Below, piece by piece: positions 33,432 through 40,334 of a DNA stretch of 49,997 nucleotides. Origin of the DNA: Actinomycetota bacterium (GTDB lineage: Bacteria > Actinomycetota > Actinomycetes > Actinomycetales > Kineosporiaceae); assembly GCA_030837345.1 (NCBI GenBank), contig JAUPKQ010000119.1, forward strand, positions 1 to 49,997. The letters are read 5' to 3'. The stretch's first letter is position 1; every line of letters starts with the position of its first letter. The notes beneath the pieces are model-generated. The model saw nothing but the letters and a program-made list of their open reading frames with translations, did not search any database and was not told the origin of the DNA. The position numbers were made by a program, and so were the translations under genes.

Positions 33432-33988
33432 CCGCTCTCGGCACCAGGAGCGATCAAGAACCCGCGCAACGGTTTGTGACTGTGCGTGCCAGTTGAGGCA
33501 GATTGTGAGATGCCTGTAGTCACAAGCCGTTGCGCGGAAAGGTCCGACGAGATCGATACCCCCCAAATCTTCAGGACTCAAATTATCCCCATCGGGTGAA
33601 GACCCCTCACCTGAAGTCCTGTCATCACGGGACGTCCACGATTTGGGTCCACGGTCGGAATACCCGTTCAGCGAATAATCTTGGGGATCTCGACGATCAA
33701 GGAGCGGAGTTCGAGTCTCCAGCGAGATCAACCCGGCACCATCCCCCATTGATCTTCGAACACAGGTTCGACAGTCCCGCGCCGGAGACCCAGAATCTCC
33801 GCGAATTTCCGCGATTCACTGTGCTTTGCCCCGCAGACAGCGACTGATCCCTCCGGGTACCATGAGCCGCTTCGTGCACCGGATGTCCAGGTTAGGTTCA
33901 CGGGTTGGTGCAGTAAGCGGAGACAGCGGCGCCGAATGGTGTTCGGCTGCGTGCCCGACCGCAATCGGGAAGTCGAGGAGCAAATTCG
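33432..33988. other. Palindrome-rich gene-free stretch before the globin-like gene
   Basis: No gene is supported. It holds a 20-bp inverted repeat (33462-33537) and a nested set at about 33558-33655 (CCCAAATC near the left end with GATTTGGG near the right end; inside, CAGGACT with AGTCCTG). A GATCTCG/CGAGATC hairpin (33686-33692, 33723-33729) has a tRNA T-arm-like inner hairpin. Nearest the globin-like gene are three serial small hairpins (33875-33912, 33931-33947, 33954-33969). The last three lie in the probable mRNA leader. The composition is less GC-rich than the flanking genes. Confidence 0.65.
33462..33537. terminator. Long hairpin after the DUF5324-like gene
   Basis: A 20-bp inverted repeat (33462-33481 with 33518-33537) with a single G-U-type mismatch, and an inner AGGCA/TGCCT stem (33496-33500, 33511-33515). 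It begins 30 nt after the stop of the DUF5324-like gene. It may terminate transcription, but the length of the arms and absence of a T tract also fit a miniature palindromic element. Confidence 0.55.
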
Positions 33989-35326
33989 ATGGCTGAGGGA
34001 TCCGGTTCAGTCCGGAATGAGCCTCTACTCGTCGATCGGCCCACGGGAACCGTGTGGCACACGATCCGGACCGCCTGCCGACGGCTTTACTCCGTCGAGG
34101 ACGACTTCGTCGGCAGCTTTCGTTCGTCGCTCGTCCAGCTGGTACCCGAACTGCAGCACTCGACCGCGGACGGGGGGCTGTCGATCGGTGAGGGCCTGGC
34201 GCGCGCCGTCCTGTGGGCCGCTCTGACCGACGACCCCCCTGAGACCGTCGAAGCGACGTTCTCGAACCTCGGGGCCGAGTACGGCCACCGGGGGTTCCCG
34301 GAAGACGGGTACCACGGTGCCGGTCATGCGCTCCTGCGTGCGGCCCGCGACAACCAGATCTCGGACTGGACCTCCGAGCTCAGCTCCGGGTGGGTCGCCT
34401 TCTACGGCTGGCTCGCCGCTCATCTCGTCGAAGGAGCGAAGTACGCCCGTCTCGCGGACACCGTCCGCACGGTCCCCACCAGCCGTCTGGAACTGCCCCG
34501 CCATGTGGAGCGGCCCGTGGAGCGGTCCGGATCCGCCGCGAGCCCCCGATCCCCCGCCGGCCCGAGATCCGCCGCCGAGCCCAGATCGGCTGCGAGCCCC
34601 GGATTCGCGGAGCTCACGGGACGTCCGGACCCACCCAGAGACGGCCCGCCACGGCATGTCGAGCTCCCGCACCGCGGCGGACCGGACGCCTCCACGGCCC
34701 CCGGCACCGGGCCGATCGACCTCGATCCACCGTTCGCCACCGGTCCGTTTTCTCCCGGGTCACCCGTGCGAGAAGGGGAGCGGGCCGCACGAGGCGGCCC
34801 GCCGGCCGGGTCCGGAGCGATCGTGCTCCGCCCGGTGCCAGTGACCCGCACCGCGTCCCCGCCCAGCGGCATCCGCACGGCGGGGATCCTGGAACCGGCG
34901 CCCTTCCCCCCCTCTGCCCCCATCCCGGTCCCGCAGCCCAGCCCGGTCCGGCCGCCCACGCCGCCGTCCGGAACTCCCACGTCAAGGCCTCCCGGAACCC
35001 TCGACGAGGTCCTGGACTTCCTGCGCGCCCGGTACTTCGGGGACGACGACAGGGCCCTGACCGCTGTCCTCACCCGTGTCGCGCTGAGAACCGGCGCCGA
35101 TCTCCGGGCTCCCCGTCCAGATCAACGAGCCAACCCCGCCGTCATCGCGAACGTGCTCGCCGTCCTCCAGGTGATGGGGTACGTCGTCCAGACGACGGCG
35201 GGCCCGGACTCACTACCGGTGATCGTCCCGGCCGCGGCCCAGCCCTCCCACCCTTCCCGGTGGTGGAACCGACGCCGGTCGGGGCGAGGATGGAGACGGT
35301 CGCCCGCGCCGGACGCCTACCAGTGA
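33989..35326 (+). CDS. Globin-fold protein with Pro-rich linker and unknown C-terminal domain
   Basis: A 445-residue protein. Residues ~25-150 resemble bacterial sensor globins: an A/B-helix start (VWHTIRTACRRLYSVEDDF), then helices E-F (TVEATFSNLGAEYGHRGFPE), then a G-H region (WTSELSSGWVAFYGWLAAHL). In a gapless comparison with globins of this type the F8 proximal His position is Tyr98, with His100 two residues on, so heme binding is uncertain. Residues ~165-345 are Pro/Ser/Arg-rich. About 345-415 form a second small predicted helical domain (LDEVLDFLRARYFGDDDRAL), not recognised. GGAG 9 nt before the ATG supports the start. A FIST-domain gene follows on the same strand. Confidence 0.65.
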   Translation: MAEGSGSVRNEPLLVDRPTGTVWHTIRTACRRLYSVEDDFVGSFRSSLVQLVPELQHSTADGGLSIGEGLARAVLWAALTDDPPETVEATFSNLGAEYGHRGFPEDGYHGAGHALLRAARDNQISDWTSELSSGWVAFYGWLAAHLVEGAKYARLADTVRTVPTSRLELPRHVERPVERSGSAASPRSPAGPRSAAEPRSAASPGFAELTGRPDPPRDGPPRHVELPHRGGPDASTAPGTGPIDLDPPFATGPFSPGSPVREGERAARGGPPAGSGAIVLRPVPVTRTASPPSGIRTAGILEPAPFPPSAPIPVPQPSPVRPPTPPSGTPTSRPPGTLDEVLDFLRARYFGDDDRALTAVLTRVALRTGADLRAPRPDQRANPAVIANVLAVLQVMGYVVQTTAGPDSLPVIVPAAAQPSHPSRWWNRRRSGRGWRRSPAPDAYQ

Positions 35327-35392
35327 TCCGCCGGTCCGCGACCGGACGCGGCGATTCCCACAACTGAGGCGATGACCAGAAAGGCACAACAG

Positions 35393-36547
35393 GTGAGCAG
35401 AGGCACCGGGACGGCCGTGACGCCCGCGCGAGCCCACTCCTCGGGTCCGGTACGTCAAGCGGTCGGTTCGGTGATCGACAGGCTGGGCCGAGGCCTCGGC
35501 GGCCGGCAGCCCGTCGCCGTCTTGTACTTCGCGTCGAGCGCGTACGACCCCGAGGACATCGTCACGCCCATGGCTGACGCCTTCCCCGACGCGGCGGTGA
35601 TCGGGTGCTCGACGGCGGGCGAGTTCACCGACGCCGTGACCGGGACGGGCGGGATCAGCGCCGTCGCTCTGCCGTCCGGGATTCTCACCGGCGCCCTCGC
35701 CGCCCTCGGCGACCTCGACGGCGATGTCGCCGACGGCACGTGGGCCGCTGTCAGCGAACTGGAGTCGTGTCTTCGGGTATCCCTTCGCGATCTCGATCCC
35801 GCCTGTCACCTGGGCTTCGTCCTGATCGACGGCCTGAGCCGCGCCGAGGAGGAGGTCAACGAGATCCTCGGGAACGCCGCGCCGGTCCTCGACATCGTCG
35901 GCGGTTCGGCCGGTGACGACCTGGCGTTCGACCGCACCTGGGTCGCCGTCGGGCACCAGATCAGCTATCGCGGCATGGCTCTCCTGCTGTGCCAGACGGC
36001 GGTCCCGTTCCACGTGGTGAAAACCTGCTCGTTCGTGCCGACGGGCCGTGTCCTCCGCATCACCGACGCGGACGTCGCGACCCGGACCGTCCGTTCGTTC
36101 GACGGCAGGCCGGCGGCCGACGTCTACGCCGAGGCGGTCGGAGTCACCCGTGACCGGCTGGACGACTCCGTCTGGATGAGCCACCCACTGGGCTTGATGA
36201 TCAACGGTGAGCCGTGGATCCGCAGCCCCCAGACGGTGACGCCCGAGGGCCACATCGTCTTCTACGCCCAGATCTTGCCGGACATGCAGGTTGAGGTGAT
36301 GCGGGCTACCGACATGGTCGCGGACACCCGTGCCGCCGTCCACGACGCCAGGGCAGCCCTCGGCGAGCAGGCGAGCGGCGCTGTCCTGTTCAACTGCATT
36401 CTGCGGCGCCTGGAGATGGACGCCAAACAGATCGGGCGGCCGTTCCTCGAATCCTTCGACAGCCTGCCGCTCGCCGGTTTCCACACCTATGGCGAGAGCT
36501 GGCTCGGCCACGTCAACCAGACCCTGACCGGTGTCGTCTTCGGCTGA
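35393..36547 (+). CDS. FIST-domain sensor protein
   Basis: A 384-residue stand-alone FIST protein: FIST_N (about 35-225; VLYFASSAYDPEDIV, VIGCSTAGEFTD) followed by FIST_C (about 235-375; EAVGVTRD, SHPLGLMINGEPWIRSPQ, FNCILRRL, GFHTYGESWLG). FIST domains are thought to bind small ligands such as amino acids and often sit with signalling proteins. There is no output domain, so it likely passes its signal to a partner. The GTG at 35393 has AAAGG 8 nt upstream; an ATG at 35372 has a ribosome site placed too close. It follows the globin-like gene by 66 nt and may share its transcript. Confidence 0.85.
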   Translation: MSRGTGTAVTPARAHSSGPVRQAVGSVIDRLGRGLGGRQPVAVLYFASSAYDPEDIVTPMADAFPDAAVIGCSTAGEFTDAVTGTGGISAVALPSGILTGALAALGDLDGDVADGTWAAVSELESCLRVSLRDLDPACHLGFVLIDGLSRAEEEVNEILGNAAPVLDIVGGSAGDDLAFDRTWVAVGHQISYRGMALLLCQTAVPFHVVKTCSFVPTGRVLRITDADVATRTVRSFDGRPAADVYAEAVGVTRDRLDDSVWMSHPLGLMINGEPWIRSPQTVTPEGHIVFYAQILPDMQVEVMRATDMVADTRAAVHDARAALGEQASGAVLFNCILRRLEMDAKQIGRPFLESFDSLPLAGFHTYGESWLGHVNQTLTGVVFG

Positions 36548-36559
36548 CGACGGCCGGCG

Positions 36560-37201
36560 TCAGGACAGGCCCGCAGCCTGGGCCGACGAGAGTTCGGTGA
36601 ACGGCGTCGCGTAGCGGAAGACGCCTTTGATCGGGCGGAAGGCGGCGAGCGGACGGATCTGGAAGGCCTGCCCCCAGGAGGGATCGGGAGGCTCGATACC
36701 CAATTCGACAGCCGGGCGGAATCCGAAACGACGGTAATAGGAAGGGTCGCCCAGCAACCCGACGAACGGTTCACCGAGGCCGTCGGCCATCCCGAGGACA
36801 GCGTGCATCAGCGCCTGTCCGACGCCTTGCCTCTGGCGGTCCGGCCGCACGGCCAGCGGGCCGAGAGCGAGGCCCGGCTCACCGTCGAGATGCGCCCGTG
36901 AACACGTGACGAAACCGACGACCATGTCGTCGTCCCGGCTCCCCCGCAGGGGGGAAACAGGAGCGGGAAGGACCTCCCCCACCGGGTTCTCGTCATCGAA
37001 CCCGAAGTCGTCACCGAAGTCGTCACCGGGGTCGATCGCCACCAAGGACAGTTGCGGTAGCCAGCCGGGGTCGGCCCGGAGCTCCTCCAGCAACGTGACC
37101 TCCACCGGGAGCCCATCGGCCGATCCTCGCCCCGCGAAGGCCGCGGTCACCACCGCCCTGATCCGTACGGCGTCCTGCTCGCGTTCCCTCCGGATGAGCA
37201 C
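36560..37201 (-). CDS. GNAT-family N-acetyltransferase
   Basis: A 213-residue acetyl-CoA-dependent transferase. The acetyl-CoA-binding motif A is seen as LALGPLAVRPDRQRQGVGQAL and the later FVGLLGDPSYYRRFGFRPA is typical of the YhbS-like subgroup. An acidic, repeat-like insert (DPGDDFGDDFGFDDENPVG) sits between the first strands, unlike most homologues. The GTG at 37201 is chosen because AAGGA lies 8-9 nt upstream and the fold starts there (LIRREREQDAVRI); the frame is open for 34 more codons. It converges on the FIST gene and lies downstream of the GGDEF gene. Confidence 0.85.
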   Translation of the reverse strand: MLIRREREQDAVRIRAVVTAAFAGRGSADGLPVEVTLLEELRADPGWLPQLSLVAIDPGDDFGDDFGFDDENPVGEVLPAPVSPLRGSRDDDMVVGFVTCSRAHLDGEPGLALGPLAVRPDRQRQGVGQALMHAVLGMADGLGEPFVGLLGDPSYYRRFGFRPAVELGIEPPDPSWGQAFQIRPLAAFRPIKGVFRYATPFTELSSAQAAGLS

Positions 37202-37315
37202 GGTGCCGATCCTTGACTCAATGAAGTCGGATAGCAACCCCTTGCACCGTTTTCGTCCGATGAACCCAAGAATTTCGAAGGGTGGGTGGATTGTCGGGTT
37301 CAAGTGGCCCTGGCG

Positions 37316-38260
37316 TCAGACGAGCACAGTCGCCGAATCTCCGGTCACGGACCGGCGACCGACAGTGACCTGGTTCCGCCCCTGCTCCTTGCTGAGGTAC
37401 AGCTGGGCATCCGCGCGGGTGCAGAGCCACTCCGCGGTGTCACCAGCTTCGACGAGCGCCCCTCCGACCGAGATGGCGAGCGTGACGGCCTCGTCCTCGG
37501 CGACGTCCACCCCGGAACTGCTCACCAGGAACCGGGCACGTTCCCCGACCCGGCGCAGCTCGTCGTCCGTCTCGGCCCGGACCAGGGCGACGAACTCGTC
37601 ACCGCCGAAGCGCCCGACGACGTCCGAACCCCGCATGCTGGACTGCAAGCTTGAGGCGACCACGCGCAGGGCCGCGTCCCCCCGCTCATGCCCGACACTA
37701 TCGTTGATCTTCTTGAAATGATCCAGATCGATCATCAGCAGCCCGAAACGGTGTCCGTAGCGGCCCCACTCCGACAGCCAGTTCGCGAGAGTGCTGTCGA
37801 AGTGCCGCCGATTGCCCACCCCGGTCAGGGGATCAGTCAGGGCCAATCGTTCCAGTTCAACGAGCTTGAGGTGGGCGGCAATCCACTCGTCGTCCCTCCG
37901 GAAGATCTCGGTGGCCCCGACGATGTTCCCCTCGTCGTCCCTCAACGCGCTCGACTGGACGACGACCGGTAGGCGATGCCCCTCCCTGTGGTGGAGGTAG
38001 AAGTGGTAGCTGCGCCCTTCGCCGTCCGCGAGCGTCTCCTTGAGCGGGCAGTTCACCCCGCACATGCGGACGCCCGTCTCGTCGATGTGGCGCAGGCGGT
38101 TGTCGAAGCAGTGGTGACCGACCATCTCCTCGGGCGAGTACCCGGAGATCTCCTGTGCGCCCGCGTTCCAGAAGGTGACCCGCCGATCGGGGTCGACGAA
38201 GTACACCCCGTCACTGATGCAGTCCAACATCTCGCGGTAGTGATCCACTTTGTCGGGCAT
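37316..38260 (-). CDS. PAS-GGDEF diguanylate cyclase
   Basis: A 314-residue c-di-GMP synthase with an intact active site: GGDEF at 219-223 and the inhibitory RxxD (Arg210-Asp213) five residues before it. The N-terminal PAS domain (about 8-125) has a Cys cluster (Cys51, Cys67, Cys71; MCGVNCPL), a pattern seen in other PAS-GGDEF proteins and perhaps binding metal or reporting redox state. There is no membrane segment, so it senses a cytoplasmic cue. GGAGG 9 nt before the ATG supports the start. The EAL-HDOD protein in this window looks inactive as a phosphodiesterase. Confidence 0.93.
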   Translation of the reverse strand: MPDKVDHYREMLDCISDGVYFVDPDRRVTFWNAGAQEISGYSPEEMVGHHCFDNRLRHIDETGVRMCGVNCPLKETLADGEGRSYHFYLHHREGHRLPVVVQSSALRDDEGNIVGATEIFRRDDEWIAAHLKLVELERLALTDPLTGVGNRRHFDSTLANWLSEWGRYGHRFGLLMIDLDHFKKINDSVGHERGDAALRVVASSLQSSMRGSDVVGRFGGDEFVALVRAETDDELRRVGERARFLVSSSGVDVAEDEAVTLAISVGGALVEAGDTAEWLCTRADAQLYLSKEQGRNQVTVGRRSVTGDSATVLV

Positions 38261-38654
38261 GACGCCAGACCTCCAGGCTCGGACGCTGAGCCAAGGTGCT
38301 CAAGTCATCATCGGCTCCGGAGCCTGCGACCTGAACCCCGAACACCCAGCTCCTTCCACTCGGCTACGCGACAGTTCACGGGGTTCGACCCTGACTTGCC
38401 ACAGGCCGTCAAGGATTTCGCACAACCCTCCTTGACTCGATCTTCGATCGGAGCCAATCTAAATCCTGTCTCCAGGTGATCGGCACCTGCCTCGTAATCG
38501 TTGGGTCATGGTGGTGACAACTGTTGCCCGGTCGCTGACGAGAACGTATGGGCGAGTGGCTGATGGAGTTCTCGGCCGTTCAGGGGGACGGCACGCGATC
38601 TGTGTCCGTTCGCCTGCATCCCTCTGCGCGGAATCTCTGACAAGGAGTTCAACC
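38261..38654. other. Divergent intergenic stretch
   Basis: About 390 bp between the divergent GGDEF gene and the secreted-protein gene. It contains small palindromes (CGATCTTCGATCG at 38438-38450) and a TTGACT near 38432 that could be a -35 element, though no good -10 follows at 16-19 nt. Frames that cross this stretch into the secreted-protein gene lack a ribosome site at their upstream starts. Confidence 0.45.
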
Positions 38655-39161
38655 ATGCGTTCTGTTCTTTGGCTTCGCGTCGGCCGGGCCGTCGCTTTCC
38701 TCAGCGCTTGTGCTGCCGTGTTCATGGGCACGACACCCGCCAGCGCTGTCGCTCTCCCCTACCACTATCAGGGTCCCCCGGTGAGGTTGTCCATGAGCGG
38801 TGGAAATATTCCACAAATGAACGCATGCCTTGCTGCGGTCGCCGCTGGTGGGAGCGCCTCGACGGTGGAGGAATGCGACGAGTTCGCGACATCCGGTAAC
38901 CAGCCAGCCGGTAGCACAGTTGTTCTGAGACCAGACGCTGTTACTATCAGCAGGCTTCCGGCAGGTCTGCTATGGACTTACTCCGGCCCACCGGTGAACG
39001 TCGCATTCAATGGAACGCTGGCAACTTGCATCAAGAAATACCTGTCCAATTCTGGGATTGTCTACATCACACCTTTTCTACCGAGCACGCCCAGCTGCAC
39101 ACAAGCATTCTCGGGGAACACGGCCAGTTCGATTTCCACGAACGTGACTGTTTGGTCCTGA
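38655..39161 (+). CDS. Secreted protein with an internal duplication, unknown function
   Basis: A 168-residue exported protein. Residues 1-35 form a signal peptide (basic start, hydrophobic VAFLSACAAVFMG, likely cleavage after TPASA). The mature part holds two related halves, each opening with a YxGPPVxxxxxG motif (YQGPPVRLSMSGG and YSGPPVNVAFNG) and each with two Cys (NACLAAV...VEECDEF and ATCIKKY...PSCTQAF), so two internal disulphides are likely. It is rich in Ser, Thr, Asn and Gly and uses more AT-ending codons than its neighbours. AAGGAG before the ATG at 38655 supports this start over upstream ones. No family is recognised. Confidence 0.75.
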   Translation: MRSVLWLRVGRAVAFLSACAAVFMGTTPASAVALPYHYQGPPVRLSMSGGNIPQMNACLAAVAAGGSASTVEECDEFATSGNQPAGSTVVLRPDAVTISRLPAGLLWTYSGPPVNVAFNGTLATCIKKYLSNSGIVYITPFLPSTPSCTQAFSGNTASSISTNVTVWS

Positions 39162-39172
39162 CCCGAACCCGA

Positions 39173-39199
39173 TCACTCATTGAGCCATTCCGAGCAACG
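39173..39199. repeat. Direct repeat, copy 1 (27 bp)
   Basis: Identical to 39750-39776 at 24 of 27 positions; the three differences are adjacent. It contains TCACTCATTGAG and TTCCGAGCAACG and lies 12 nt after the stop of the secreted-protein gene. The second copy abuts the transposase remnant, so both may be insertion-element ends. Confidence 0.75.
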
Positions 39200-39387
39200 A
39201 GTTGTGACTGAGGGTGAGGGAATGGCCTGATCCTGCAGTTGGGGAGCCGGGACGAGGCGGTCATCGACGGGCCGAACCCCTTGCCCCTCACCGGGGACAC
39301 CTCACCGTTGTCCGCAAATCGGGTCCATGACCCGTTTCTCGCTTCTCGCTCACCCGGCATGGCGATCGCGGGGAACGTCCGCCGCGT

Positions 39388-39451
39388 GATCTAGAACCTG
39401 GGTGACGGATCCAGCAAAGGTTCATCAGATACGTCACCTCAGTTGTCGATC
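39388..39451. repeat. Palindromic repeat, copy B
   Basis: Shares the plan of 2494-2562: GATC at both ends, GAACC and GGGTGACGGA in the left arm, TCAGAT and CGTCACC in the right arm. Identity is 19 of the first 22 and 21 of the last 28 positions; the middle differs and is shorter. Self-pairing is weaker than in copy A, as in a decayed copy. Confidence 0.7.
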
Positions 39452-39560
39452 ACTCGGCGCTGCGACCGTTGCCCGGAGAAACTCAGGGAGCGGTTGATGG
39501 GCGACGGCCGAGGAGTGGCGGCCATACCCGTCCGGGGATGCGCGCGGAAGCCCGCACCAT

Positions 39561-39656
39561 GATCGCCCGGAACGATGTGATTGATCAACAATGGACTTTT
39601 TCCCGGATTTCCGGTGATTTCGTTCCGGTCGATCAACCACTTCGTTCCGGGCGATC
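39561..39656. repeat. 26-bp inverted repeat bounded by GATC
   Basis: 39561-39586 and 39631-39656 are complementary at 24 of 26 positions; both arms begin and end with GATC. The 44-bp centre contains a further partial copy of one arm (GTTCCGGTCGATC, 39622-39634). No gene is inside. It resembles a miniature palindromic or REP/BIME-like element. Confidence 0.75.
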
Positions 39657-39749
39657 AAGCCCTCTCGTCACCCGCGTACCCCGCCCCGGCGGGCCCCAGC
39701 GTGCGCGCCGGGCTCCGCGTGGCAGACCTCGCGGAGCGCACGATCAGAT

Positions 39750-39776
39750 TCACTCATTGAGGTTTTCCGAGCAACG
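39750..39776. repeat. Direct repeat, copy 2 (27 bp)
   Basis: Second copy of the 39173-39199 repeat, in the same orientation, 38 bp before the transposase stop codon. It is a candidate terminal sequence of the broken insertion element. Confidence 0.75.
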
Positions 39777-39814
39777 TCCCATAGCATTGTGTGATCATTA
39801 ACTGTGTGTGGCGC

Positions 39815-40234
39815 TCATGCTGCTCGGTGGTGTTCGACGTGAAGGATGATCAGGACTGCGGCGGCGAGTTGGGTGATCGTGCGGGGACCGCCACGCCAGT
39901 GCTGCAGGAGGCGGAAGGCGCACTTCAGAAGGGCGTTGACGCGTTCGCCGAGGCAGCGGGTGGCCGCGTGCAGGGCGTTGACGGCGATCTGGGCGTCGGT
40001 GAGCGTGCCGCCCTGGGGCTTCTTGAACGGGGCACACAGCGTGCCCGCGAACGCCTCGTAGCCCAGGTCGACCAGGATCTTCCGGTCGGTGCCGCACCAG
40101 GCGGTCAGCGTGGCGAGCAGGGTGGTGTGCTGGCGGACCGCCGTCGTGTCGTGGTGGCGGCTGGCGACCACCGGGGACACCCGCAGCGGCCACCCGTCCG
40201 AGGATCCCAGGCCGCACGCGAGATTCTCCGCCAC
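39815..40234 (-). pseudogene. Transposase remnant, IS5-type DDE (DDE_Tnp_4-like), C-terminal part
   Basis: About 139 codons matching the C-terminal part of IS5-family/HARBI1-like transposases: HHDTTAVRQHTTLLATLTAW, then DLGYEAF with the second catalytic Asp, ALHAATRCLGERVNALLK with the catalytic Glu, and a RRxIITxxHxEH-like ending (LIILHVEHHRAA). The N-terminal half with the first catalytic Asp and the DNA-binding region is missing, so it is inactive. It marks past insertion between the secreted-protein gene and the STAND gene. Confidence 0.82.
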
Positions 40235-40334
40235 TCAAAGAATGGCGAAAGCCGAGACACTAGGTCGATGACATGATCTAGGGGACAGGGCGAGTAGGTC
40301 GCGTGCGGGTGTGGGGGCCTGGGGGGGAGTGCTA

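Larger units (their letters stand above)
39162..39814. other. Palindrome-rich gene-free stretch beside the transposase remnant
   Basis: No gene is supported. In order it holds: direct-repeat copy 1 (39173-39199); a CGGGTC-CAT-GACCCG hairpin flanked by AAA/TTT (about 39316-39337); palindromic repeat copy B (39388-39451); a 26-bp inverted repeat (39561-39586 with 39631-39656); a hairpin with stems CGTGCG/CGCACG and CTCCGCG/CGCGGAG (39700-39742); and direct-repeat copy 2 (39750-39776). This is the densest repeat cluster in the window. Confidence 0.7.

Noticed and set aside
33686-33729. tRNA-like fragment (T-arm GGAG-TTCGAGT-CTCC with an acceptor-like outer stem)
   Set aside because: The D and anticodon arms are absent and the outer stem is only 14-30 nt away; treated as a hairpin, not a tRNA.
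33884-33904. AGGTTAGGTTCACG resembling an iron-regulator box before the globin-like gene
   Set aside because: Only about 11 of 19 positions match the consensus and the right half-site is missing.
38297-38350. A minus-strand stretch resembling a tRNA D arm (AGCCGAGTGG) and part of a T arm
   Set aside because: No acceptor or anticodon stem can be formed.
38508-38654. An upstream extension of the secreted-protein frame by 49 codons
   Set aside because: The ATG at 38655 has AAGGAG and directly begins a signal peptide, while the extension has neither.
39434-39658. Short minus-strand frames across the 26-bp inverted repeat
   Set aside because: They arise from the palindromes themselves, lack ribosome sites and have no similarity to known proteins.
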